Assembly: GCF_001274935.1 (NCBI RefSeq)
Contig: NZ_LILC01000036.1
Location: 1-39,141 of the forward strand
Source of the DNA: Priestia koreensis
GTDB lineage: Bacteria; Bacillota; Bacilli; Bacillales; Bacillaceae_H
Length of the DNA: 39,141 nucleotides
Direction: 5' to 3'
The notes beneath the pieces were generated by a model. It ran no database searches and had not been told where the DNA came from. It saw only the letters and a list, made by a program, of their open reading frames with translations. Position numbers and translations under genes: made by a program. Of this stretch, positions 29,507 through 37,479 are shown one piece after another (within the stretch, counting starts at the first letter, position 1; each line of letters starts with the position of its first letter).

Positions 29507-29790
29507 TTAGTTTTTTACTTTTGCTTTCGTGGCTGCTATAGCCTTCTTGGCTTGTCTTTCTTTGACCACTGTACTGTCCACTACTAAGCGTCGATCTGCT
29601 AAGAGTGTGTCAATGGTTTGCTTAAAGATCAGTTGAATTTTTTTCTTTTATCCTGAATGATAATAGAATTTTGATCCAACGCGATCACATGAACCTTAAT
29701 TTCAAGTCCTTTACCAATATAACGGTTACATAGGCATTTTTAAGAACGAGCAGTAACTAGGTATCTGTCTTCTTATACGAACTTTTTCAT
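29507..29790 (-). pseudogene. Small plasmid gene with two stops and a frameshift
   Basis: From an ATG at 29790 behind AAAGGCACGGA one frame reads MKKFV, stop, EDRYLVTARS, stop, KCLCNRYIGKGLEIKVHVI, then ALDQNSIIIQDKRKK. After a frame change in a run of A near 29645 it continues IQLIFKQTIDTLLADRRLVV, then DSTVVKERQAKKAIA, to a stop at 29507. The continuous protein-like reading through the lesions shows a once-intact gene of about 94 codons. Family unknown; it was probably the upstream partner of the 29117 gene. The bases 29791-29910 hold nothing I can name. Confidence 0.75.
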
Positions 29791-29910
29791 TCCGTGCCTT
29801 TCATACATATTTGTATGGTTTATATGTAAAGTATATAGAAAGATACAATTTAGGAAAATAATAGATCACATGAGTACAATTACTTTTCTATTCATGTAAT
29901 ATAAAACACA

Positions 29911-29952
29911 AAAACCAAGTTACCATAATAAAGTTATGGTAACTTGGTTTTA
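29911..29952 (-). terminator. Intrinsic terminator
   Basis: AAAACCAAGTTACCATAA pairs perfectly with TTATGGTAACTTGGTTTT around a 5-nt loop. It ends the 29970 gene. Confidence 0.9.
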
Positions 29953-29969
29953 TATAAGTAAGAGGATAA

Positions 29970-30200
29970 TTAAAGGTTCTCTCCTAAAGTAGTTAAAATT
30001 GTATATATGGCTTCTGAGGCACTCTTTGTATCGTAATAAGACCGAGCGCTACCGTTAGTGAGTGAAGTTACTTGGAAACTTTGATCTTCTTGAGAATATT
30101 CCAATTTTACTAGGTTAGGTATCGTATGGGTAATATCAGTACTTTCATATTCAATTAACGTACTAAGCTTTTCAAAAATTTCTGCTTTGGTTATGCTCAT
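29970..30200 (-). CDS. Small unknown protein (76 aa)
   Basis: A 76-residue soluble protein (MSITKAEIFEKLSTLIEYES, then NGSARSYYDTKSASEAIYTI) with an alternating helix-sheet pattern. No motif is recognised. The site AAGGGGTACACAAAGCT before the ATG is rather distant but usable, and the gene has its own strong terminator. From 30201 to 30438 no other gene is seen. Confidence 0.6.
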   Translation of the reverse strand: MSITKAEIFEKLSTLIEYESTDITHTIPNLVKLEYSQEDQSFQVTSLTNGSARSYYDTKSASEAIYTILTTLGENL

Positions 30201-30438
30201 AGCTTTGTGTACCCCTTCCCATTATGAGGAAACTTTTAGGTACAAAGAAACCAAATAATTTATTTAGTTCCCCAACCATAACACACTAAAGATAGGAAAG
30301 ATATCCATCTAAGTGTGTGACTTTTAATGGTGATAGAAAAGGTGGCAGTAAGTCCTAACTAATAGTAAAACACTTGGTATAACTAAGCGTTTTGGGTGTT
30401 CAATATAATGCAAGCTTGAATCATAATTCTACAATCCC

Positions 30439-30585
30439 TTAAAGTTTTCTTTGCAAGGAATTGATAAGCCATCTTAGTCCCCACAGAGCCAAGTCTCCGA
30501 CTTTTCTTAAGATTTTGCCTCCATAATATAGAACATGCTCTGAGAAAAAAATTAATACGACTAAAATAATGATGAATTTAAACAT
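30439..30585 (-). CDS. Small membrane peptide (48 aa)
   Basis: Forty-eight residues: a hydrophobic start MFKFIIILVVLIFFSEHVLY, then a basic amphipathic tail (GGKILRKVGDLALWGLRWLI). AAGGGGAAGTGAC lies right before the ATG, which is strong support. Size, single helix and basic tail fit a small membrane accessory or toxin-like peptide, but nothing decides between them. It follows another tiny gene on the same strand by 46 nt. Confidence 0.6.
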   Translation of the reverse strand: MFKFIIILVVLIFFSEHVLYYGGKILRKVGDLALWGLRWLINSLQRKL

Positions 30586-30631
30586 GTCACTTCCCCTTAT
30601 GTTCTTCTATCATTGATCTGGTCAAAGCAAG

Positions 30632-30754
30632 CTACGCTTCTAGCTCTTCAATTCGCACATCTTTTCTAAATAGCTTATATTCGGTGAATAGAGCATCTAC
30701 TTGTACGACACATAATCCTGCAAAAAGAGGCACTCCAATGAATAATACTGTCAT
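30632..30754 (-). CDS. Small membrane peptide (40 aa)
   Basis: Forty residues: one membrane helix MTVLFIGVPLFAGLCVV followed by an acidic/basic tail (FTEYKLFRKDVRIEELEA). AAGGAGAAACGAAAAA precedes the ATG. It is in tandem with the 48-residue peptide. Function unknown. Upstream, 30755-30961 shows no convincing gene. Confidence 0.55.
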   Translation of the reverse strand: MTVLFIGVPLFAGLCVVQVDALFTEYKLFRKDVRIEELEA

Positions 30755-30961
30755 TTTTTCGTTTCTCCTTAGATGAGTGTATTTTAAACTTTTGACTTAT
30801 CATTTAGAACATAGTTATTTTAGATTATGTTGTTTCATTATCCTTGACTTCTTTTTTTCTTTATCATATTGCCGGTACCCATCGACTGGCTTTAATTCCG
30901 AGTTGGGGCGTTTATCCTTTATCTAGCATGTTCTGCACTTGCTTTACCGTGATGGTTTTTG

Positions 30962-31219
30962 CTAGATAGGTTTTGGTAACGTAAATTCACATCCAATGCT
31001 TAAATAGCCACTACACCCATAGAACTTCCCTTTATCGATCATATCTTTTTGACATAGTGGACAGCTTCCAATCTGCTTATTCTTCACCTCATCTTCTAAC
31101 TCCCCACTAAAATCCCACGTTTCACGTTCCTTTCCGCAATGTTCACAGAAAATTATGTATATCCCGTCCTTTCTTAAGTGACTTCTTCCTGTATGATTTT
31201 CATTACAAATGGCCGTCAT
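30962..31219 (-). CDS. Zinc-ribbon protein, topoisomerase-type C4 finger
   Basis: An 85-residue protein with two Cys clusters: FCEHCGKERETW in the middle and SCPLCQKDMIDKGKFYGCSG with a later GCEF, the pattern of the C4 fingers at the C-terminus of bacterial topoisomerase I. Here the finger stands alone, so it is probably a small DNA- or RNA-binding adaptor. The ATG at 31219 has only a weak GAGA upstream, so the start is not certain. It is divergent from the AbrB-like gene, with their starts 93 nt apart. Confidence 0.75.
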   Translation of the reverse strand: MTAICNENHTGRSHLRKDGIYIIFCEHCGKERETWDFSGELEDEVKNKQIGSCPLCQKDMIDKGKFYGCSGYLSIGCEFTLPKPI

Positions 31220-31312
31220 TTCTCAAACTGTTAAACTGTATTGCAAAACCAAAGACAGGATTTAGTACCTATGATAAAATACCTATTAACACTAGTAGAA
31301 AGGGTGATTAAT

Positions 31313-31591
31313 TTGCAATCAATCGGTATTGTACGTAAAGTAGATGAATTAGGACGTGTGGTTCTCCCAAAAGAACTTCGGAAAGCGTTTGATATTAAGC
31401 ATAAAGAACCGTTAGAGATATTTGTCGATCAAGATCAAATTATTCTTCAAAAGTATCACTCACGAGGCGTTTGTGCGGTAACGGGTGAATATACTCCTCA
31501 AAACAGAAAATTTGGTAACGGCAATATCATTCTGAGCCCTAAGGGAATTGAAATTCTATTAAATCAATTAGAGTCACTAAAAGGTAAATAA
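31313..31591 (+). CDS. AbrB-family transition-state regulator
   Basis: A 92-residue AbrB paralogue. The N-terminal swapped-hairpin DNA-binding domain (SIGIVRKVDELGRVVLPKEL) is nearly identical in pattern to AbrB/Abh, followed by LEIFVDQDQIILQKY and a C-terminal multimerisation part (CAVTGEYTPQNRKFGNGNI). The start is TTG at 31313 with AAAGGGTGAT just upstream; an ATG 72 nt earlier lacks a site. A -10 like TATGATAAAAT lies at about 31270. Plasmid AbrB paralogues may tune host competence, sporulation and plasmid genes. Confidence 0.92.
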   Translation: MQSIGIVRKVDELGRVVLPKELRKAFDIKHKEPLEIFVDQDQIILQKYHSRGVCAVTGEYTPQNRKFGNGNIILSPKGIEILLNQLESLKGK

Positions 31592-31602
31592 TCATCCCTG
31601 TT

Positions 31603-31634
31603 GCCATCCTGAGTTATAAGGATGGCTATATTTT
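31603..31634 (+). terminator. Intrinsic terminator of the abrB-like gene
   Basis: GCCATCCT pairs with AGGATGGC around a short loop and is followed by TATATTTT. Confidence 0.8.
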
Positions 31635-31636
31635 AC

Positions 31637-32123
31637 CTCCCTATAAAATACTCATTTACACTCCTTATAGATTAGCGCTAGCAGCTATCTGATCTTCTAA
31701 CTCCTTAATCCGTTTTAATACCGCCTCGTGCTTCATTTGCTTAGAAAGCAGATCTAATCACTTGAAGTACTTCTTCATCCAATCTTCTGCATTGTATCTG
31801 CAATACGTCAACGTAATTACGTAATTGTTGAATAATCACGTTAAATTCAGTTGATTTAAGATAAACTTCCACCACCGCTCTACCATTTAGAGACGTCTGG
31901 TTTTCACACAAGACCATTTAAATCTTAATTTACTGAGAAGATACTAAAACACAACTTCATTTTTTCAGTATTAGGCATTCTTTAGAGTTCCATTGTTACT
32001 TTATCCACTGATACCACAGTCTGATTCTCTCCTTTTCGCATAAACTCAGATCAATGACCATTTTACTGAATCAAATTTGAATTAATCGATCTCTTACTTT
32101 AACATTTTTTGAAAATAAGCATT
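31637..32123 (-). other. Decayed coding region
   Basis: On the minus strand an open frame of 58 codons runs from the ATG at 31917 to 31743 (FNVIIQQLRNYVDVLQIQCR, then RLDEEVLQVIRS). It has no ribosome-binding site. A second, frame-shifted piece (MKHEAVLKRIKELEDQIAAS) continues downstream of it near 31730-31665. Upstream, AAAGGAGAG precedes GTGGTATCAGTGGATAAAG near 32005, which stops after 11 codons. Together these look like one degraded gene for a coiled-coil protein of unknown kind. Confidence 0.4.
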
Positions 32124-32768
32124 TTAGTTTATTTTGATAAATTTATTTTTTAGGGCATAAACTAGCGCTGAAACCCGGTTATCGACATCAAATTTCCGAA
32201 AAATCCTTCTCATATGAGAATTAATAGTTAGAGGGGAAAGCGTTAGTTTCTCCGCAATTTGGTTGTTGTTTAAACCTTTGGCAATAAGTTGTAGGATATC
32301 AAGTTCCCGTTGTGTTAGGAAGCTGTCATATAGACTGCTACGCTGTAACTCAATACTTTTTTTATTACTCTTCTTTAACTGTTTTATAATTAACTGCGCG
32401 ACTAATGGATGATAGTATTGAATATCTTGGGAAATGGTATTGAGAGCTTTAATGACTTCGGCTATCTTCATTGTTTTTAGCAGAATTCCCTCTGCACTGA
32501 TCAATGCTCCATTTACTAATTTGTCTTTTTCTGCATTAAAAGAGTTTAAAAATACAATGACCTTTACACCTAACATCTGCAACTGATTAATAACCGTATA
32601 ATGTTCCTCGTAGCTCCATACATCTACTAGGCACAAATGGTAACGATCTGAGAGATAACGACTTGGTTGAAAGATGTCTATTTCAACATCGCTGTACTCC
32701 TTTTTTAATACTTGAACTAAACCTTCTCTAAAAATCATATCTTTTTCTATAATTAAGACCTTTTTCAC
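32124..32768 (-). CDS. NarL/LuxR-type response regulator
   Basis: A 214-residue protein: receiver-like domain at about 1-120 with the phospho-acceptor D49 in HLCLVDVWS and a Lys (near residue 98) in EGILLKTM. The usual acidic pair after the first strand is weaker (EKD). A LuxR helix-turn-helix lies at about 150-212 (LTQRELDILQLIAKGLNNNQ, then TINSHMRRIFRKFDV). The start is GTG at 32768 with GAGGTG upstream. No histidine kinase is in the window, so it may be an orphan responding to a host kinase or acting without phosphorylation. Confidence 0.9.
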   Translation of the reverse strand: MKKVLIIEKDMIFREGLVQVLKKEYSDVEIDIFQPSRYLSDRYHLCLVDVWSYEEHYTVINQLQMLGVKVIVFLNSFNAEKDKLVNGALISAEGILLKTMKIAEVIKALNTISQDIQYYHPLVAQLIIKQLKKSNKKSIELQRSSLYDSFLTQRELDILQLIAKGLNNNQIAEKLTLSPLTINSHMRRIFRKFDVDNRVSALVYALKNKFIKIN

Positions 32769-32811
32769 TCAGTTACACCTCATTTTCATTTCTTATTCCT
32801 TAACGAAAAGA

Positions 32812-32855
32812 ACCCTCAAAAACACTTATTAAATAAGTGTTTTTGAGGGTTTTTC
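32812..32855. terminator. Strong bidirectional terminator
   Basis: Arms 32812-32829 and 32833-32850 are perfect 18-bp complements (ACCCTCAAAAACACTTAT) with a three-base loop, followed by TTTTTCCC. Confidence 0.9.
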
Positions 32856-33119
32856 CCTTTTTATTTAAAATATAGAAATTTCTTCTCTTGCTCAATTAAA
32901 CTATATGAGTCTTCTAAGGTGAATAAGTAGAATCATCCAGATCCTTTGCAACGCATTCTTTCCACCTATACACCTAGAACGGATCGTTATATCCCCTTCT
33001 TACCAAATTCCACCCCCATTGGAGGATGGATCGTATAAACTACACCTGCGAAACATTAACAATGCAATCTTCTTTTTAATTATCACTGTCGAATTTCAAC
33101 ATGATCAAACCCTTGTTTG
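32856..33119 (-). other. Gene-free stretch after the VirB2-like gene
   Basis: No intact gene. On the minus strand short pieces such as IALLMFRRCSLYDPSSNGGG (near 33060-33000) read like coding sequence without a start and may be a remnant. An 8-codon frame (MLKFDSDN) directly follows the VirB2-like gene. Confidence 0.3.
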
Positions 33120-33719
33120 TTAAACGGAGGTGAACAATACTGGAATGAAGGTTGAGAGAATTGTTAAGATTATGGCTCCTATGTACAACCGCTTGCTCCA
33201 CCTGAAGTAATCGGGATGATTGAGGAGTTGATGTAAGAACCGAATAAATAATCCGATAATGACCATTCCTATAGCAGCCACAAAACTAATATGCTTTAAT
33301 AAGTTTAACGTAGCATTAACAAACAATGTAATATTCATCTTATCGGATGTTAACATAAAAATGGGAACGACACGTAACAAGATAATTGCAACAAAGGAAC
33401 CCATCATCACACCTGTTCCGATTTTCGTCCATTGGCCATTCTTCATCAAAAGGGCAAAAGCCATGACGATAACAGCTGCGACAAACATGATAGTAATGAC
33501 TTTGATCCCCACATCCATTACCTTAGGTAACAAGCCATTTAATGTATCCGACATAAAGCTTGTCCCACTATCAATTCTCTTTGCTTCGATTTTCATGTCC
33601 CCTTGTTTCGGTACAAAATCTGGAATATCACTAGATGCAAAAACATGTGTCTGACTTGAAAACATGAACACCAAAACCATTAACGAAGACAACACAACAT
33701 TTTGTAGGATTTTCTTCAC
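33120..33719 (-). CDS. VirB2/TrbC-like multi-pass exported protein
   Basis: A 199-residue protein. Residues 1-29 form a signal peptide (ending HVFASS) and a polar segment follows (DFVPKQGDMKIEAKR). There are four hydrophobic helices: VGIKVITIMFVAAVIVMAF, MMGSFVAIILLRVVPIFML, ISFVAAIGMVIIGLFIRFL and IGAIILTILSTFIPVLF. The first pair, with KNGQWTKIGTGV between, resembles the pilin-subunit pair of VirB2/TrbC. The extra two helices are more like TrbL-type partners, so this may be a pilin-like channel protein. The start is GTG, overlapping the upstream gene's stop (GTGA). No conjugation ATPase or relaxase is present, so a transfer role is only inferred. Confidence 0.6.
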   Translation of the reverse strand: MKKILQNVVLSSLMVLVFMFSSQTHVFASSDIPDFVPKQGDMKIEAKRIDSGTSFMSDTLNGLLPKVMDVGIKVITIMFVAAVIVMAFALLMKNGQWTKIGTGVMMGSFVAIILLRVVPIFMLTSDKMNITLFVNATLNLLKHISFVAAIGMVIIGLFIRFLHQLLNHPDYFRWSKRLYIGAIILTILSTFIPVLFTSV

Positions 33720-34417
33720 TTTTCACTTACTCTCTTCTCTTCTCTAAATGTGAATATTTGCTTTGAGATATCAACCATTAACCTTCCGCTTGTAACCGGC
33801 AAACTATATTCGTACTTATAATCTTTTGTGTTATTCCATTCTTCAACAAGCAAGTGGATTTTACTGTACCATTGAGCTTTAACTGACGTATTTACAGGTT
33901 CTTTTAACATAGCCGTAATGTCTTTAACGTTGCATATAATATTAAAGTTAATTAGACTCAACTGATAATTGTGGCCTTTCAACGTTACATTTTGAACAGA
34001 CTTAGCCATTTTTACATAAGGAGATAGCCTTCCTTCAATTTTTCTTAACATTATATGTAGTGGTGTGTCTCTTCCAAAGTGTATATGTGAGACAATCTCC
34101 ATACCTTCTTGAATAAGCTCACCGTCACAATCAAACTGGATCTTAACGATGTAATTTTCGCCAAAAATATCATATAGTGGCTGTATGACCCGATTCTCAA
34201 TGTAGTAAAGGCTTTCTTTAATGTTTTCGTAATACTCAGCATCTTGAGGAACATTTGCTGATGTTTCGAATTCTAAGTTTAAATGCACTTTGCTATTATT
34301 AGGTAAATGGTAGCCTGTTTGGCTTCGATTTACCTTGATTGTAACATGTTCTACGAAGGCATTCCCTGCTACTAATCGTTCAATGTATTCATCTAATTTT
34401 TTGATGGTAATTGTCAT
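33716..34417 (-). CDS. Unknown protein coupled to the VirB2-like gene
   Basis: A 233-residue soluble protein (KKLDEYIERLVAGNAFVEHV, then YIENRVIQPLYDIFGENYIV and FDCDGELIQEGMEIVSHIHF) with mixed helix and strand and no known motif. Its stop overlaps the start of the VirB2-like gene by four bases, so the two are translated in a coupled way and probably act together. The ribosome-binding site AAAGGGGAGATACATAT lies before the ATG. Family not recognised. Confidence 0.72.
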   Translation of the reverse strand: MTITIKKLDEYIERLVAGNAFVEHVTIKVNRSQTGYHLPNNSKVHLNLEFETSANVPQDAEYYENIKESLYYIENRVIQPLYDIFGENYIVKIQFDCDGELIQEGMEIVSHIHFGRDTPLHIMLRKIEGRLSPYVKMAKSVQNVTLKGHNYQLSLINFNIICNVKDITAMLKEPVNTSVKAQWYSKIHLLVEEWNNTKDYKYEYSLPVTSGRLMVDISKQIFTFREEKRVSEK

Positions 34418-34586
34418 ATATGTATCTCCCCTTTGAATTTCTGTTTCTTCACTAAAATATTCTTTACTAACATGATCTTAACAAACTATTTTTCTAACAG
34501 TGGCATTTCGGGATATTTTTTTGATAAAAAAGTACTATTTTTTCGAAATTATATTTCAATTAACATGACTATTAGATTATAAAATT

Positions 34587-34631
34587 CCTTTCCTCTACAT
34601 TCATAAGCTACGTATGGACATAGAGGAAAGG
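34587..34631 (-). terminator. Intrinsic terminator
   Basis: CCTTTCCTCTA pairs with TAGAGGAAAGG across a 23-nt loop and is followed on the minus strand by AATTTTAT. It ends the 34659 gene. Confidence 0.65.
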
Positions 34632-34658
34632 ACGACATAAGGTCGTACTTTCTTTCTT

Positions 34659-35387
34659 TTAAGCTAACATTTCATCTGGAATCCCATAGTCTAATGTGAC
34701 TTCTTGTTCCATTTTATTAATAGTTTTAATTTCAATATCCGATTGGTTATGACGGACAACCTCTAAAACGATGTAATCATGCATAGAAATTTGGCGGATA
34801 TTTTCTCCTATATTAATCCATTCTCTTGATTGGCTAGTGCGTAGATGAATGAAATTTTGCTCCATTCCAATGACTTGACCGGATAGGCTTTGCAGACCTT
34901 TATTAATGGAAACTGGCTGTCTAGGTTCTACATAATCATTCATTGTAAGCATTTCATCCTGTGAAGTGTTTACATAATAGCTTTGATTTTGTTCAACAAA
35001 TATGGCGTCATAAGTAACTTCTCCGTCTATTATTGGAATATCATTGTCACTGAATGATGGGTAATCCGAAATTATTGTTGGATGTTCCTTTGAGCCATTT
35101 ACTTCCTGGTACAACTCATTAAAAAATGCGATCATTTCCGTTCCTTCGATTGAAGAATAAACAGGGTTGACTGCTACTTCATTTTCCTTCTCTCTTTTCT
35201 TTTCTTCAATGACGGTCTGTGCTAAGGCTTTAATATTGAGTTGCTGAGCACCTAAAAGGCCTTCAAATTCAATATTTTCATAACTCATGAGAAGTTCTAG
35301 AATACGCTTTGTGCAATGCCAATCAGCTAGTAGGTGAATGCCCACTAGCGCTAATTTAAATAAATCCACTAAATAAATTGTTATCAT
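34659..35387 (-). CDS. Unknown plasmid protein (242 aa)
   Basis: A 242-residue protein. An N-terminal helical part (VDLFKLALVGIHLLADWHCT) could be a weak membrane segment, then a coiled stretch (LAQTVIEEKKREKENEVAV), an acidic middle, and a C-terminal beta domain (GQVIGMEQNFIHLRTSQSRE, then EVVRHNQSDIEIKTINKM) that looks like a small barrel. GGAAGAGAG lies 5 nt before the ATG. Family unknown. It may belong with the VirB2-like pair downstream, but a terminator separates them. Confidence 0.65.
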   Translation of the reverse strand: MITIYLVDLFKLALVGIHLLADWHCTKRILELLMSYENIEFEGLLGAQQLNIKALAQTVIEEKKREKENEVAVNPVYSSIEGTEMIAFFNELYQEVNGSKEHPTIISDYPSFSDNDIPIIDGEVTYDAIFVEQNQSYYVNTSQDEMLTMNDYVEPRQPVSINKGLQSLSGQVIGMEQNFIHLRTSQSREWINIGENIRQISMHDYIVLEVVRHNQSDIEIKTINKMEQEVTLDYGIPDEMLA

Positions 35388-35662
35388 CTCGACTCTCTTC
35401 CTTTAGACAAATAATGATAAGCATCGTTTAAAATACATTAAATCTTTTGTTACATCTTTTTTAATTTTCAATTGTACATCAAGGCATGTGCAGAGCATCG
35501 TTAATAATCATTTTCTGCCGCACATTTCTCACTGAACAATATTTGCTATAAAATTCTCTTGCAGAAGTTCATTTACGAATAGACTCTATAGTACAATTCA
35601 GAAATCCTCCACTTTAACGGACCTATTAGCATAATCAAAGTGGAGAATGATACAGGTGCCAC
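35388..35662. other. Gene-free stretch with a terminator-like repeat
   Basis: No gene. TCCACTTTA near 35608 and AAAGTGGAGA near 35638 pair and may terminate the radC message. Confidence 0.4.
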
Positions 35663-36307
35663 TTAGAGATATCCCTTTTCTTTTAGTGAAGTCCATTTAT
35701 TCTCGGTACCTATAATGATGTGGTCTAAAAGGTGTATACCTATTAACAAACCAGCTTCATTAATTCGTTTTGTTACTTCGATATCTTCTCTTGAAGGTGT
35801 TGGATCAAAACTTGGATGTTGATGAGCACAAATAATACTCGCTGCTGAAACATTCACAGCTTCACGAAAGACTTCCCTCGGATGTACGATGCTACTATTT
35901 AAGCTACCAACAAAAATTGTTTTCTTCTTTATTACTACATTTTTCGTATTTAAGTATGCGACTACAAACTTTTCTTGTTGTTGCCCCACAAGATCCATAA
36001 ACAGAGATGCAGCTTCTTTAGGCGATGCAACACGAGAAGTGTTCACACATCCATATTTCCTCATTAAATTACTTAGGCCAAATGCTGAAACTATACGGTT
36101 AGCAATTTGTAGCCCTATTCCCTCATAACACATTAATTGTTGAACAGACATTTCAGCTAATCCTTGAACGCCTATAGAAGCTAATTCACCTGTAATAGAT
36201 GGGTTAGCTTTAGGACCAATTAATACGGCCAACATTTCCTGTAAACTGCAATTATCTACTCCATAAATAGCTATGTTTTCACGTGACACTCCATAATGCT
36301 GTTGCAT
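35663..36307 (-). CDS. radC: RadC/JAB-domain protein
   Basis: A 214-residue RadC-family protein with an intact JAMM metal motif: AHQHPSFDPTPSREDIEVTK carries the two His, the Ser and the Asp, followed by LLDHIIIGTE. The N-terminal helix-hairpin-helix part is present (MCYEGIGLQIANRIVSAFG). Chromosomal versions read HNHPSGD, so Asn to Gln and Gly to Phe are local changes. The start is the ATG at 36307 with AGAAGGG 9 nt upstream; the ATG at 36316 is too close to that site. Plasmid RadC/JAB proteins are common in Bacillus; the cellular role is still unclear. Confidence 0.92.
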   Translation of the reverse strand: MQQHYGVSRENIAIYGVDNCSLQEMLAVLIGPKANPSITGELASIGVQGLAEMSVQQLMCYEGIGLQIANRIVSAFGLSNLMRKYGCVNTSRVASPKEAASLFMDLVGQQQEKFVVAYLNTKNVVIKKKTIFVGSLNSSIVHPREVFREAVNVSAASIICAHQHPSFDPTPSREDIEVTKRINEAGLLIGIHLLDHIIIGTENKWTSLKEKGYL

Positions 36308-36340
36308 ATAAATCATCCCTTCTAATGTTTGATATTCAAT

Positions 36341-36371
36341 AAAAAAAGACAGAAGAATGATCTCCTGTCTT
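36341..36371 (-). terminator. Intrinsic terminator
   Basis: AAGACAG pairs with CTGTCTT and is followed on the minus strand by a run of seven T. It separates the 36392 gene from radC. Confidence 0.85.
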
Positions 36372-36391
36372 ACCCCTCTACCTAAAATGAC

Positions 36392-36709
36392 TTAGTCTAA
36401 TTCAAAAAGATACTGAAGAAACTTCTTGAATCGACCTTGTACTTTCGGTTTTTCTACTGTAGCACCCATACGGTATAATTTCTCTCCATGTAGGCGCCAT
36501 AACACTTTTTCTTCTGTGCCAATTTCAAGAGATTTTATATAATAGACAATCTCCATTAAGGCTTTTTTATAATCTTTTTCCTCAGCACGATAGATTTTCT
36601 TACTTCCATCAGCTAATCGAATTTCAGCTGTTAACTTCTTTTTTGTTAATAGCGTATTGCTAATCTCTTTCATGGAATATGCTAAATTTTCTCCAGCTGC
36701 TTTTTTCAT
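36392..36709 (-). CDS. Unknown protein under leader RNA B2
   Basis: A 105-residue basic helix-sheet protein (LLTKKKLTAEIRLADGSKKI, then RGRFKKFLQYLFELD-like C-terminus). The tandem ATGs at 36712 and 36709 are the only starts beyond the leader's terminator; open frame upstream to 36775 runs through the terminator stem and is not real. A 19-codon frame (MFNDEKSSW) starts 7 nt earlier, directly behind GGAAAGGGTG, and overlaps this gene in another phase; it could lower or couple translation. No family is recognised. Its main interest is that it shares leader family B with the DUF4257-like gene. Confidence 0.65.
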   Translation of the reverse strand: MKKAAGENLAYSMKEISNTLLTKKKLTAEIRLADGSKKIYRAEEKDYKKALMEIVYYIKSLEIGTEEKVLWRLHGEKLYRMGATVEKPKVQGRFKKFLQYLFELD

Positions 36710-36749
36710 CATTAAACATAAAACACCCTTTCCATAAGTTTTGGAACGC

Positions 36750-36903
36750 AAAAAAGCGACCTTTGGAAAGCCCAAATAGACACTATTCTCCCTTAAATAA
36801 AAGAATAATGAATTAGACTCGACCCAAAGATCGCATTACGTTTGATAATTACACCGCTAACCGTTAAAGGTTGCAAAAAATAAGAAATAATAGAATACTT
36901 ATT
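36750..36903 (-). ncRNA. Leader RNA family B, copy 2, with terminator
   Basis: After a TATACT -10 (36915-36910) comes TTGCAACC-loop-GGTTAGCGGT (about 36877-36852), a linker with ATCAAACGT, and a long hairpin whose outer arms are GCGATCTTTGG (36834-36824) and CCAAAGGTCGC (36766-36756), then TTTTTTG. One base of the right arm differs from copy 1 (A to G), still allowing a G-U pair. The 57 nt inside the stem are unrelated to copy 1 but contain their own inner stem (CATTATTCT/AGAATAGTG). Conserved ends and a free middle argue for a maintained regulatory RNA. Confidence 0.7.
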
Positions 36904-36993
36904 TATTGTAGTATATAGATTATTTTTAATCAACCAAAATATCTCTTTTTTTCAAAAATATTGATATATTATAAGATTTGAACTTTATCACCT

Positions 36994-37040
36994 TACACTC
37001 AATACCACTATCTCAAGAAGCGATAGTGGTATTGAGTGTA
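36994..37040. repeat. Perfect 19-bp inverted repeat with 9-nt spacer
   Basis: Arms 36994-37012 (TACACTCAATACCACTATC) and 37022-37040 are exact reverse complements; the spacer is TCAAGAAGC. On the minus strand it follows the 37102 gene, but no T run comes after it, so it is a poor intrinsic terminator. In size and shape it resembles the repeat at 1107-1153, with a different sequence. Confidence 0.92.
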
Positions 37041-37101
37041 GAATAGTTTAGTGTATTAAATATTATTTTAAGCAGTCATTGACATGATTTTCAGCCATAT
37101 A

Positions 37102-37479
37102 TTACAAGCCATTAATTTGAAAGATTTGATCTTCTAATTCATTATTCTCATGCAGATCTAACACAGATCTTTCCATATACTTATCCAAGATTACTTCGCT
37201 CGTAGCGACGCCTACCTTTAAAAGTTTTTCTTTGGTCATTTGGCTTAATTGTACGTCAGGAGAATCAAACTCATACTCTCGAGAATCAGCTGCTAAGGTA
37301 ATAATTTTAAAGTTCTCCATCGTTTCATTAACTGTTTTAATTTCATGACCAATATGGACAATTTCACGAACTATATTGTCATCCAACAAAAACCATGACT
37401 TATTTATTTTTGTTATTTTCTTTACACTTGTATTTTTCTTTGCATCTTCCAAAAAATATACATTTTTACGATTTGACAT
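37102..37479 (-). CDS. Unknown plasmid protein (125 aa)
   Basis: A 125-residue acidic, soluble protein (VREIVHIGHEIKTVNETMEN, then SPDVQLSQMTKEKLLKVG and LDLHENNELEDQIFQING). No motif is recognised. The ATG at 37479 lies 11 nt after AAAGGGGG, with another out-of-frame ATG between. It is a single-gene unit followed by the perfect inverted repeat at 36994-37040. Function unknown. Confidence 0.65.
   Translation of the reverse strand: MSNRKNVYFLEDAKKNTSVKKITKINKSWFLLDDNIVREIVHIGHEIKTVNETMENFKIITLAADSREYEFDSPDVQLSQMTKEKLLKVGVATSEVILDKYMERSVLDLHENNELEDQIFQINGL

Noticed and set aside
33259..33654. Plus-strand open frame of 131 codons
   Set aside because: It lies opposite the VirB2-like gene, has no ribosome-binding site, and its composition mirrors the membrane helices of the real gene.
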